Shown: piece after piece, positions 1 to 6,695 of the stretch
Layout: the number at the start of each line of letters is the position of its first letter
Numbering within the stretch: the first letter of the stretch is position 1
NCBI GenBank assembly: GCA_030544185.1
Contig: JAUNRO010000168.1
Location: 1-7,050, forward strand
DNA length: 7,050 nt
Direction of reading: 5' to 3'
Origin: Propionibacteriaceae bacterium
GTDB lineage: Bacteria > Actinomycetota > Actinomycetes > Propionibacteriales > Propionibacteriaceae
Notes under the pieces: generated by a model
Told to the model about the DNA's origin: nothing
Seen by the model: the letters and a program-made list of their open reading frames with translations, nothing else
The model's database searches: none
Made by a program: the position numbers and the translations under genes

Positions 1-1743
1 CTCAGCTGCATGCGTGCGAAATTGCAGAACACCCGAACCCGGATCGAGCGCGGGGCCCCGCACGAGGCGGGCCGCGACTATGCCGACGCGGAGGGGATCG
101 TCGCGGACCTGACGGTGATCGCCGACTCGCTGCGCACCCACGGCGACTCCCTCACCGCCGACGGCCGGGTCGCGCTGGCCGCGCTCACCCTCGCCACTAC
201 CGGCCTGCACCTGGCGACGCTCGACATCCGCGAACACGCCCAGAAGCATCACGAGGCGCTCGCCCCGCTGCTGGATGCGGTGGGCGGCCTCCCCCGGGCA
301 TACGCCGAGCTCTCCCGCGGCGGGCGCCTGCGCGCCCTGGCCGCCGAACTGGAGTCGCGCCGGCCCCTGCTCACCTGGACCGCCGAGCGCGGCCGGGTGC
401 TGCAGGTGTTCGACGAGATCCGCCGCGCGCAGCGGGCCTATGGGAAGGAGGTCGTCGAGACCTACATCATCTCGATGACCCAGGGCGCGGACGATGTCCT
501 CGCCGCGGCTGTGCTGGCGCGCGAGGCCGGATTGTTGGATCTCAATCCGGACGCGAAGCCGTTCGCCGACCTCGGCTTCGCGCCGCTGCTGGAGACGATC
601 GAGGAACTGCGCGAGGCCGCGGACCTGCTCGATGAGCTCCTCACGACGCCCGCCTATCGCGAGCTCGTCCGGCTGCGCGGGGATGTGCAGGAGGTCATGC
701 TCGGCTATTCGGACTCCAACAAACAGGCCGGTGTGCTGACGAGCCAGTGGGAGATCCACCGCGCCCAGCGCGCGCTGCGCGATGTGGCGGCCCAGCACGG
801 CGTGCGGCTGCGGCTGTTCCACGGCCGGGGCGGCTCGGTCGGCCGCGGCGGTGGACCGACCTATGACGCGATCCTGGCCCAGCCCTTCGGCGTGCTTGCC
901 GGGGAGATCAAGTTCACCGAGCAGGGCGAGGTGATCTCGGACAAGTATTCGCTGCCGGCCCTCGCCAAGGAGAACCTGTCGCTGTCGCTGGCCGCCGTCC
1001 TGCGCGCCAGCACACTCCACCGCGACCAGGTCGTGCCCACCGATGACCTCACGCGCTGGGGGAAGGTCCTCGATGTGGCGAGCGATGCGGCGTACGCCCG
1101 CTATCGCGCGCTGGTCGAGGATCCCGACCTGCCCGCCTATTTCGTCGCCGCGACCCCGGTCGACCAGCTCGGCGCGCTGAACATCGGCAGCCGGCCGGCC
1201 AAGCGACCGGACTCCGACGCGGGCCTGGAGGGGCTCCGCGCGATCCCGTGGGTGTTCGGCTGGACCCAGACCCGGCAGATCGTCCCGGGTTGGTATGGCG
1301 TCGGCTCCGGCCTCAAGGCCGCCCGCGAAGCCGGCCACGAGGACGACTTGCGCGCGATGCTCGGCGGCTGGGCGATGTTCGCATCGGTGATCTCCAACGT
1401 CGAGATGACGGTCGCCAAGACCGACCTCGCGATCGCCTCGCATTATGTCCAGACACTCGTTCCGGAAGACCTGCGCCACATCTTCGATGACATCCGCGCC
1501 GAGTTCGCGCTGACCGTCGACGAGCTGCGGCGGCTGACCGGTGAGGACCACCTCCTGGACGACCAGCCGGCCCTGAAGCGGACGCTGGCGGTCCGTGATC
1601 AATACCTCGACCCGATCTCCTATCTGCAGGTCGAGCTGCTGCGGCGGTTGCGGGCCGGAGAACTCGACGACGAGGCGGTGCTCCAGCGGGCGCTGCTGAT
1701 CACCGTGAACGGCGTCGCTGCGGGGCTGCGCAACACGGGCTAA
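1..1743 (+). CDS. ppc: Phosphoenolpyruvate carboxylase, C-terminal part (5' end outside window)
   Basis: Cytosolic enzyme that carboxylates phosphoenolpyruvate with bicarbonate to oxaloacetate and phosphate, refilling the TCA cycle. The open frame runs from the first base, so the start lies upstream; about 580 residues are visible of a family usually near 900 or more. Motifs seen in order: [10 protein letters not shown] (703-732), the active-site glycine-rich loop [14 protein letters not shown] (817-858), [19 protein letters not shown] (1186-1206), [27 protein letters not shown], and the canonical C-terminal RNTG followed by TAA. The N-terminal half with the other catalytic histidine motif is not visible. 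The lysine in VAKTD, the arginine in VRDQYLDP and the terminal Asn correspond by motif to residues of the aspartate inhibitor site in the E. coli enzyme, so feedback control may be retained (inference). The stop overlaps the convergent Nudix gene by 4 bp. Confidence 0.97.
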   Translation, partial: LSCMRAKLQNTRTRIERGAPHEAGRDYADAEGIVADLTVIADSLRTHGDSLTADGRVALAALTLATTGLHLATLDIREHAQKHHEALAPLLDAVGGLPRAYAELSRGGRLRALAAELESRRPLLTWTAERGRVLQVFDEIRRAQRAYGKEVVETYIISMTQGADDVLAAAVLAREAGLLDLNPDAKPFADLGFAPLLETIEELREAADLLDELLTTPAYRELVRLRGDVQEVMLGYSDSNKQAGVLTSQWEIHRAQRALRDVAAQHGVRLRLFHGRGGSVGRGGGPTYDAILAQPFGVLAGEIKFTEQGEVISDKYSLPALAKENLSLSLAAVLRASTLHRDQVVPTDDLTRWGKVLDVASDAAYARYRALVEDPDLPAYFVAATPVDQLGALNIGSRPAKRPDSDAGLEGLRAIPWVFGWTQTRQIVPGWYGVGSGLKAAREAGHEDDLRAMLGGWAMFASVISNVEMTVAKTDLAIASHYVQTLVPEDLRHIFDDIRAEFALTVDELRRLTGEDHLLDDQPALKRTLAVRDQYLDPISYLQVELLRRLRAGELDDEAVLQRALLITVNGVAAGLRNTG

Positions 1744-2303
1744 TTCCAGCTCTTGCGCTGACTCCAGATGATCTGGCCATAGTGGGTCTCGCGCTCGTTG
1801 CCATGCGCCAGAAAGAGCTCGAGGGTCCGCCGGACGGTGAGGAACGCGAGGTCCTCCCACGGGATCTCGTCGAAGGCGAAAAGCCGGCACTCGATGGTTT
1901 CGATCCCTGGGTCGAAGTCGGTATCGAGCAGCGTGGCCGTCCAATAGAGATGGACTTGGTGGGCATAGGGAACATCGAGCACCGAGAAGAGCCGGCCGAG
2001 CTCGATCCGTGCCCCGGCCTCCTCGCAGGTCTCCCGGATCGCACCCTCGGAGCTGAGCTCGCCGGCCTCGAGGAAGCCGGCGGGCAGCGTCCAGTAGTTC
2101 TTCCGGGGCTCGATGTTGCGCAGGCAGAGCAGCACTTGGTCACCGTTCCAGATGGGGACGGTGCCGACGACGTTGATCGGGTTCACATAGTCGACGAACC
2201 CGCAGTTCGGGCAGACGGCGCGGTCGCGGTCCTCCATCGGGGGGACGCGGCGTTCCATGGCATGGCCGCAGGTGCGACAGAACTTGGCCTCGGCCTTGGA
2301 CAT
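1740..2303 (-). CDS. Nudix hydrolase with N-terminal zinc ribbon
   Basis: A 187-residue nucleoside-diphosphate-X pyrophosphohydrolase, probably cytosolic. Residues 8-34 form a zinc ribbon (C9, C12, C31, C34), followed by the NPINVVG segment. The Nudix box is complete: G76, E82, R90-E91, E94-E95 and G97 fit GX5EX7REUXEEXGU, so metal binding and catalysis should be intact. The order zinc ribbon, [20 protein letters not shown], Nudix box, [11 protein letters not shown] matches the COG1051-type Nudix proteins that include the plant FAD pyrophosphatase NUDX23, from memory of that sequence; it differs from NudC, which has a longer N-terminal domain. Substrate is therefore unproven: FAD, ADP-ribose or NADH are candidates. 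The ATG at 2301-2303 is favoured because KFCRTCG follows at once; no Shine-Dalgarno is present, see the leaderless promoter entry. It lies 51 bp downstream of the pirin gene on the same strand. Confidence 0.93.
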   Translation of the reverse strand: MSKAEAKFCRTCGHAMERRVPPMEDRDRAVCPNCGFVDYVNPINVVGTVPIWNGDQVLLCLRNIEPRKNYWTLPAGFLEAGELSSEGAIRETCEEAGARIELGRLFSVLDVPYAHQVHLYWTATLLDTDFDPGIETIECRLFAFDEIPWEDLAFLTVRRTLELFLAHGNERETHYGQIIWSQRKSWN

Positions 2304-2316
2304 GGTCGCGAGTCTA
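2304..2316 (-). promoter_or_regulatory. Possible -10 box giving a leaderless Nudix transcript
   Basis: On the minus strand TAGACT (2311-2316) sits seven bases before the ATG of the Nudix gene. It resembles the actinobacterial -10 hexamer, and its spacing would place the transcription start at or within a base or two of the A of ATG. No purine-rich ribosome-binding site precedes this ATG, which fits a leaderless message. No good -35 hexamer is visible, so the call is tentative; readthrough from the pirin gene is an alternative. Confidence 0.35.
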
Positions 2317-2354
2317 GCCAGCGCGCCGAGGCGAGCTGCGCAGTCCGGGCGTAC

Positions 2355-3332
2355 TCATGACTGGCGCCCGTGATAGGGCCGCAGGGCATCGGCCGGGATC
2401 TGGCCGAAGCTGCCGCGCTGGAAGTCCTCGACCGCCTGGACGACCTCGGCCCGGGTGTTCATCACGAACGGGCCGTAGTGGAACACCCGCTCCCGGATCG
2501 GCTGGCCGCCGAGAAGCAGCAGCTCCAGGGCCGGGGCGTTGCCGTCCTGGGTCTGCGCGGCGGTGAACGTCAGCCGGTCACCGTCCTCCAGCACGACCAG
2601 GTTGCCGGGCATGACCGGGCGCTGCTCGGCGCCGACGGCCCCGCGCCCCGACAGCACATAGGCGAGCGCGTTGAAGTCCGTCCGCCACGGCAGCGAGAGC
2701 TGCGCGCCCGGCTGCACCGTGGCGTGGGCCATCACGATCGGTGTGTGCGTCGAGCCGGGTCCGGTGTGACCGTCGATCTCGCCGGCGATGATCCGCACGA
2801 GCGCACCGCCGTCGGGCGAGGCGACCAGGTCGACCCGGTCACCGGTCAGGTTCTGATAGGCGGGCGGGAGGAACTTGTCCTTCTTCGGCAGGTTCACCCA
2901 CAGCTGGATGCCGTGGAACAACCCGCCGGAGTCGACGAGTTCGGCGGGCGGGGTTTCGATATGGAGTACGCCCGAGCCGGCGGTCATCCATTGGGTCGCC
3001 CCGTTCTCGATCATCCCGCCGCCGCCGTGGGAATCCTGGTGCTCGAAGCGGCCATCGATGATGTAGGTCACGGTTTCGAAGCCGCGGTGGGGATGCCAGT
3101 CGGTCCCCCGCGGCTCGCCGGGGGCGTAATCCACCTCGCCCATCTGGTCCAGGTGGATGAACGGATCGAGCAGGTGGGTCGGCACGCCCGCGAAGGCGCG
3201 GCGGACGGGGAAGCCCTCGCCCTCGAAGCCCTGGGGGGCCATGGTCCAGGAGGTGATGCGGCGCTCGCGGTCGGTCGGGCTCGCCGCAGCGATGCGCGGC
3301 AGGGTCAAGGTGTCAGCGGTCACGGCGGGCAT
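2355..3332 (-). CDS. Pirin family protein (bicupin), longer type
   Basis: A 325-residue cytosolic bicupin. The N-terminal pirin domain spans roughly residues 40-150 and carries the family metal ligands: H80 and H82 (DWHPHRGFETVTY), H124 and E126 (GVLHIE), equivalent to the two His, His and Glu that bind iron in human pirin. The C-terminal pirin domain covers about 195-310 and ends in LGGQPIRERVFHYGPFVMN. Length compares with about 290 residues for human pirin; extra residues are at both ends. Known family roles are varied: quercetin 2,3-dioxygenase activity, and redox-dependent regulation through protein partners. Which applies here cannot be read from sequence. The ATG is supported by a good Shine-Dalgarno (AAGGAA, 3339-3344) six bases upstream. 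Divergent from a second pirin, with a palindrome across both promoters; the Nudix gene follows after 51 bp and may be co-transcribed. Confidence 0.95.
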   Translation of the reverse strand: MPAVTADTLTLPRIAAASPTDRERRITSWTMAPQGFEGEGFPVRRAFAGVPTHLLDPFIHLDQMGEVDYAPGEPRGTDWHPHRGFETVTYIIDGRFEHQDSHGGGGMIENGATQWMTAGSGVLHIETPPAELVDSGGLFHGIQLWVNLPKKDKFLPPAYQNLTGDRVDLVASPDGGALVRIIAGEIDGHTGPGSTHTPIVMAHATVQPGAQLSLPWRTDFNALAYVLSGRGAVGAEQRPVMPGNLVVLEDGDRLTFTAAQTQDGNAPALELLLLGGQPIRERVFHYGPFVMNTRAEVVQAVEDFQRGSFGQIPADALRPYHGRQS

Positions 3333-3359
3333 ATCGGGTTCCTTTCGAAGCAGTCACCA

Positions 3360-3388
3360 CGGACAACAGTTGATGCATCAACTATATT
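3360..3388 (+). promoter_or_regulatory. Predicted promoter of the plus-strand pirin
   Basis: TATATT (3383-3388) matches the -10 consensus at five of six positions. CGGACA (3360-3365) matches -35 at four of six with an ideal 17-base spacer. The palindrome at 3368-3383 fills this spacer, the classic location for a repressor site. Transcription would start near 3395, leaving a leader of about 20 bases before the GTG start. Confidence 0.4.
3368..3383. promoter_or_regulatory. Perfect 16-bp palindrome, probable operator shared by the divergent pirin genes
   Basis: AGTTGATGCATCAACT equals its own reverse complement across all 16 bases. It lies in the 85-bp gap between two divergently transcribed pirin genes and overlaps predicted core promoter elements of both. 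The form, two TTGAT half-sites around a short centre, resembles operators of dimeric winged-helix repressors such as the MarR family; that assignment is inference. No regulator gene is in the window. Confidence 0.6.
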
Positions 3389-3407
3389 CCCCTGCCTGCA
3401 GTGGCAA
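3381..3407 (-). promoter_or_regulatory. Predicted promoter of the minus-strand pirin
   Basis: On the minus strand TATAGT (3381-3386) matches the -10 consensus at five of six positions. TTGCCA (3402-3407) matches -35 at five of six, but the spacer is only 15 bases. Transcription would begin near 3374, about 40 bases before the pirin ATG. The 16-bp palindrome covers the -10 end and the expected start point, so a bound protein would block initiation. Confidence 0.45.
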
Positions 3408-3417
3408 TACTGGGGTG

Positions 3418-4326
3418 GTGACCGATCTCATCACTCCCCGCGAGGTGCCGCTCGGCGGCCTGCGCGCCATGACCGTCCGCCGCACGCTGCCGACCCGGGG
3501 CCGGAGCCTGATCGGAGCCTGGTGCTTCCTCGACCACTACGGGCCCGATCGCGTCGCCGACACGGGCGGGATGGCGGTCGCGCGCCATCCGCACACGGGT
3601 CTCGCCACGGTGAGCTGGCTGTTCACGGGCGCGGTCGACCATCTCGATTCCGCCGGCAACTCCGCGCGCGTGGTCCCCGGCGAGCTCAACCTGATGACGG
3701 CGGGGCGGGGGATCACCCACTCGGAGTTCTCCACGAGCGACACCGAGATCCTGCACGGCGTCCAGCTCTGGTTCGCCCTGCCCGACAGCCACCGGCACGG
3801 CGACGCGGGCTTCGACCACTACCGGCCCGATCCCGTCGCGGTCGACGGCGGTGAGCTCCTGGTCTTCCTCGGCTCGCTGGGCGGCTCGACCTCCCCGGTC
3901 GAAACGGCGACCGCGCTGGTGGGCGCGGAGGTGCGCCTCCAGCCGGGGGCCCGTGTGGTGCTCACGGTCCAGCCCGGTCACGAGCATGGCCTGCTGGTCG
4001 ACACGGGCTCGGCGGTGCTGGGCGATCAGCAGCTCGCCGAGGGAGAACTCGGCTTCGCGGCTGCGGGGGCCGGTGCACTGGAGGTCGTCGCCGGCGAGCA
4101 CGGGGCGCGCCTGATCCTCATCGGTGGTGAGCCCCTGGGTGAGCCGATCGTGATGTGGTGGAACTTCATCGGCCGGACCCACGACGAGGTCGCCGAATAT
4201 CGCGAGGCCTATCAGCGCGAGATCACCACGGGCGAGGTGGGCCGGTTCGGTCCGTTCCCGGAGGGTGCGCCGGACCCGATCCCCGCGCCGCCCATGCCGA
4301 ACATGCGGCTCCGGCCGCGCGGATGA
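3418..4326 (+). CDS. Pirin family protein (bicupin), second type
   Basis: A 302-residue bicupin, distinct from its divergent neighbour. Metal ligands are complete: H57 and H59 (ARHPHTGLATVSW), H101 and E103 (GRGITHSE), at nearly the same numbering as human pirin. The C-terminal domain ends LIGGEPLGEPIVMWWNFIGRTHDEV and carries a proline-rich tail (PEGAPDPIPAPPMP). The start is a judgement. The frame is open back to an ATG at 3157, but that would run through the divergent gene and its promoter. Family similarity begins at ITPREVPLGGLRAMTVRR, so GTG 3418 (or the adjacent GTG 3415) is chosen; the ribosome-binding site is weak. An iron-binding, possibly redox-sensing role is expected from the family; partner or substrate unknown. 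Sharing an operator with the other pirin suggests the two are expressed under the same signal. Confidence 0.92.
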   Translation: MTDLITPREVPLGGLRAMTVRRTLPTRGRSLIGAWCFLDHYGPDRVADTGGMAVARHPHTGLATVSWLFTGAVDHLDSAGNSARVVPGELNLMTAGRGITHSEFSTSDTEILHGVQLWFALPDSHRHGDAGFDHYRPDPVAVDGGELLVFLGSLGGSTSPVETATALVGAEVRLQPGARVVLTVQPGHEHGLLVDTGSAVLGDQQLAEGELGFAAAGAGALEVVAGEHGARLILIGGEPLGEPIVMWWNFIGRTHDEVAEYREAYQREITTGEVGRFGPFPEGAPDPIPAPPMPNMRLRPRG

Positions 4327-4383
4327 TCGGCGAATATCAGGTTGGCTTTGATTGTTGATAGACACCTTTAGACTGCGTCATCA

Positions 4384-5121
4384 TCAGCAGACGGTGTTGA
4401 CGAGCTCCACGGCGTGAGCGGTGTCGCCCAGGGCGACGGTGCCCATGGAGTTGACCACCTGGGTGGCCTCATCGATCCGGAAGACCAGCAGATGGGCGCC
4501 AGCCTCGACGGTGAACGAGGGGGCGTTCGCGCCGGCCAGCGGCTGCAGGTCGTCGCCATAGACCTCCGTCAGCTGGGTCTGGGTCGATCCGACGTGGACG
4601 CCCTTCTCGGTCGCGGTGGTGTCGTCGCGGACATTGAGCATGTGCAGCGTCGTGTCATCACCGGCGTCGAAACCGAAGCCGACGCCCGCCGAGAGCAGGT
4701 CCGGTGCATAGAGCGAGGCGTCCACGTCGCCGCATTCCACCAGCTCCGGCAGGCGTTTGCCGCCGGCGATGCGGGTCAGGTCCTCAATGTCCATGCCGAT
4801 TCGATAGGGACCGATTCCGCCCGGGCGCAGGATGGTGAGGTCCGCCCGGGCCGGGGTGACGGTCTCATCGATCGTCGGCTCGGTGGGCTGGCTGGTGCCG
4901 GGTGCAGCCGCCGGGGTCTCGGCAACGTCCGTGGTGGCCGGCGGGGGTGAAGCGGGGCCCCCGGGGGCGGGGGGGGGTCACGCGGCGGCCAGGTTGGCCG
5001 CGGGCAGGCTCGCGGAGGGGGCGGTGGCGGGGGTGGTGGGTTCACCACAGGCGGTCACGGTCAGCGCTGTCGTCAGCAGCAGGCCGATCCCAGCAGTGAT
5101 CCGGGGTCGTGCAAGCTTCAT
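4384..5121 (-). pseudogene. Secreted lipoprotein interrupted by an in-frame TGA
   Basis: Reading from ATG 5119-5121 (AGGA Shine-Dalgarno seven bases upstream, 5129-5132) gives a lipoprotein signal peptide: MKLARPR, hydrophobic GIGLLLTTALTV, then lipobox V-T-A-C with C25 as the lipidated residue. A Pro/Ala/Thr-rich linker follows, but codon 48 is TGA (4978-4980), directly before a nine-C run on this strand. The same frame then stays open for 197 more codons: linker PPPAPGGPASPPPATTDV, then a globular domain with GGIGPYRIGMDIEDL near codon 104 and GVHVGSTQTQLTEVYGDDLQ further on, ending at C245 before TGA. The linker continues in style on both sides of the stop, so this was one gene of 245 residues. 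The domain resembles GIGPLRxGM-type actinobacterial lipoproteins of unknown function; I do not recognise a family. C130 and C245 could form a disulfide. Nonsense mutation, compensating indels, or a sequencing error in the homopolymer are all possible. Confidence 0.7.
4969..4977. repeat. Nine-base G/C homopolymer beside the lipoprotein stop
   Basis: Nine consecutive G on the plus strand (C on the coding strand), followed closely by two further five-base runs of the same base (4963-4967 and 4955-4962 region, mixed with C). It encodes Pro-Pro-Pro in the lipoprotein linker and touches the in-frame TGA. Such tracts are prone to slippage and to miscounting in sequencing. Confidence 0.85.
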
Positions 5122-5269
5122 GGCCGCATCCTGCTCGGTTCCCCCGCGCTGTGCAGTGCGATTGCCGGATATGGCCATCGAGTCAGATCTCGGCATATCT
5201 TGGCTATTCACTAGATCTGCTTAGAAGCGCTGATCGGGGCGTACATTTCGCATCACGAAGAATCAAGAC

Positions 5270-5301
5270 GGGAGCGGCCCACCCACCGGTGGACCGCTCC
5301 C
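5270..5301 (-). terminator. Hairpin terminator downstream of the thiolase
   Basis: GGGAGCGG (5270-5277) pairs with CCGCTCCC (5294-5301). After one mismatch, CCACC (5279-5283) pairs with GGTGG (5288-5292), leaving a four-base loop: thirteen GC-rich pairs in all. It lies 33 bases past the thiolase stop and, read on the minus strand, is followed by the T-rich GTCTTGATTCTT, so it fits a Rho-independent terminator for the thiolase. It separates the thiolase from the lipoprotein gene on the same strand. A smaller hairpin, GGATC-AAA-GATCC (5311-5323), sits between it and the stop. The rest of the 5122-5334 gap shows no confident promoter. Confidence 0.75.
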
Positions 5302-5334
5302 GCAGATCCAGGATCAAAGATCCGGCAGTTCAGG

Positions 5335-6519
5335 TCACATGCGCTCGAAGATGACGGCAATACCCTGGCCGCCACCGATGCACATGGTCACGAGGGCATA
5401 CTTGCCCTCGACGCGCTGCAGCTCATAGATCGCCTTGGTGGCGATGACCGCACCGGAGGCCCCGATCGGGTGGCCGAGGGCGATGGCGCCGCCGTTGACG
5501 TTGGTCTTGGCCGGGTCGAAGCCGAGGTCCTTGGAGACGGCGCAGGCCTGGGCCGCGAAGGCCTCGTTGGACTCGACGACGTCCATCTGGTCGACGGTCA
5601 GGCCGGTCTTCTCCATCACGGCCTTGGTGGCCGGCACGGGGCCATAACCCATGATCGTGTGGTTCACACCGGCGACGGCATAGCCGACGAGCTTCGCCAT
5701 CGGCTTCAGGCCGGCCGTCTGGGCCGCCTCGGCGTCGGCGAGCACGACGAAGGCCGCGCCGTCGTTGATGCCGGAGGCGTTGCCCGCGGTGACCGTGCCC
5801 TCCTTCTCGAACGCCGGCCGCATCTTCGTCAGGGACTCCATGGTGGCGTTGGCGCGCGGATGCTCATCGGTGTCGAAGATGGTGTCGCCCTTGCGGGACT
5901 TCAGGGTGATCGGAACGATCTGCTCCTTGAAGCGGCCCTCGTTGATGGCGTTCATCGCCCGCTTCTGGCTTTCGAGCGCCAGCTCGTCCTGCTCCTCGCG
6001 GGTGATGCTGTGCTCCTTGGCCAGGTTCTCGGCGGTGTTGCCCATGTGGCCCGCACCGAAGGGGTCGTTGAGGGTGTTGACCATCGAGTCGAGCATGACG
6101 CTGTCGCCCATGCGGGCGCCGTTGCGCTGGGTGGTGCTCAGATAAGCGCCGCGGCTCATGACCTCGACGCCGCCGCCCAGGGCGTAGTCATAGTCGCCGA
6201 GCTCGATCTGCTGAGCGGAGGTGACGATCGCCTGCAGGCCGGAGGCGCAGAGCCGGTTGATGTCCATGGAGGGGGTGGTCTCGGGAATGCCAGCCTGCGT
6301 CGCGGACACGCGCGAGATGTAGGCGAAGCGCTTCTCGGTCGGGATGACCGCTCCGCAAGTCACATAGCCGATCTGGTCCGGGGTGACCCCGGCGCGCTCG
6401 ATCGTGGCTTTGATGACTTCGGTGGCCAGATCGATGGGCTCTATGCCAGCGAGGGAACCGCCGAAGGTTCCAATGGGGGAGCGAGCGGCAGATAGTACGA
6501 CGACCTCACGCTTGTTCAT
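5335..6519 (-). CDS. Acetyl-CoA acetyltransferase / beta-ketothiolase
   Basis: A full-length, 394-residue type II thiolase, cytosolic, catalysing reversible condensation of acetyl-CoA with an acyl-CoA, or thiolysis of beta-ketoacyl-CoA. All catalytic elements are present: nucleophile C91 in NRLCASGLQA, NEAF at 318-321, H350 in GGAIALGHPIGASG, and acid/base C380 in CIGGGQG near the C-terminus. Length equals that of bacterial biosynthetic thiolases (about 390-395). Several stretches (REVVVLSAARSPIGTFGGSL, MSRGAYLSTTQRNGARMGDS, the end YALVTMCIGGGQGIAVIFER) recall BktB-like ketothiolases and clostridial ThlA from memory, so acceptance of C5 or longer substrates is possible but unproven. The start is fixed by a strong GGGAGG (6527-6532) seven bases before ATG. 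It is monocistronic by appearance: divergent from fumarase upstream, terminator downstream. No hydratase or dehydrogenase partner gene is in view. Confidence 0.95.
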   Translation of the reverse strand: MNKREVVVLSAARSPIGTFGGSLAGIEPIDLATEVIKATIERAGVTPDQIGYVTCGAVIPTEKRFAYISRVSATQAGIPETTPSMDINRLCASGLQAIVTSAQQIELGDYDYALGGGVEVMSRGAYLSTTQRNGARMGDSVMLDSMVNTLNDPFGAGHMGNTAENLAKEHSITREEQDELALESQKRAMNAINEGRFKEQIVPITLKSRKGDTIFDTDEHPRANATMESLTKMRPAFEKEGTVTAGNASGINDGAAFVVLADAEAAQTAGLKPMAKLVGYAVAGVNHTIMGYGPVPATKAVMEKTGLTVDQMDVVESNEAFAAQACAVSKDLGFDPAKTNVNGGAIALGHPIGASGAVIATKAIYELQRVEGKYALVTMCIGGGQGIAVIFERM

Positions 6520-6695
6520 GATGTTGCCTCCCAGGGCGTTGCTTGCATCGACAGCAGCGATAGTGACGCATCAGAACTTAACACCCGGACCAGTCCCACG
6601 ACCCGCGGATCGGACAACAGCCTCCTGGGACCCTCACCGCGCTCGGACGCCGCGTGGAAAGATGGGTCCGACACGCCGTCCCCGGAGGAGGAGCC

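Noticed and set aside
1782..2360. A 192-codon plus-strand open frame antisense to the Nudix gene
   Set aside because: No motifs; the Nudix box and zinc-ribbon cysteines on the minus strand are unambiguous.
3157..3417. Extension of the second pirin to an upstream ATG at 3157
   Set aside because: It would overlap the first pirin gene and its promoter, and the added residues do not resemble pirins; similarity starts just after GTG 3418.
2370..3854. A 494-codon plus-strand open frame antisense to the first pirin and running into the second
   Set aside because: Composition is Arg/Gly/Ala-rich with no recognisable domain; it mirrors the codon positions of the pirin gene, whose family motifs and metal ligands are clear. 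Typical GC-rich antisense shadow.
4348..4359. Direct repeat TTGAT-TG-TTGAT in the AT-richer gap between the second pirin and the lipoprotein, considered as a second operator
   Set aside because: It is a direct, not inverted, repeat lying between two convergent stop codons, so a role matching the palindrome at 3368-3383 is unlikely. No stable terminator hairpin was found there either.
3382..4365. A 327-codon minus-strand open frame antisense to the second pirin
   Set aside because: Arg/Ala/Gly-rich without domains; the pirin on the plus strand explains the region.
4978..4980. TGA in the lipoprotein as a selenocysteine codon
   Set aside because: It lies in a low-complexity linker with no redox motif and no visible stem-loop of SECIS type; a lesion or sequencing error is far simpler.
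5171..5218. Short palindromes ATGGCCAT and two AGATCT copies upstream of the lipoprotein gene
   Set aside because: Six- to eight-base palindromes occur frequently by chance and do not align with a recognisable promoter.
5470..6495. A 341-codon plus-strand open frame antisense to the thiolase
   Set aside because: Low-complexity Gly/Ala/Val/His/Asp sequence with no motif, while the opposite strand encodes an intact thiolase with all catalytic residues.
6593..6631. Inverted repeat GTCCCA ... TGGGAC in the thiolase-fumarase spacer
   Set aside because: Six-base arms separated by 27 bases are expected by chance in GC-rich DNA, and no adjoining promoter elements were convincing.
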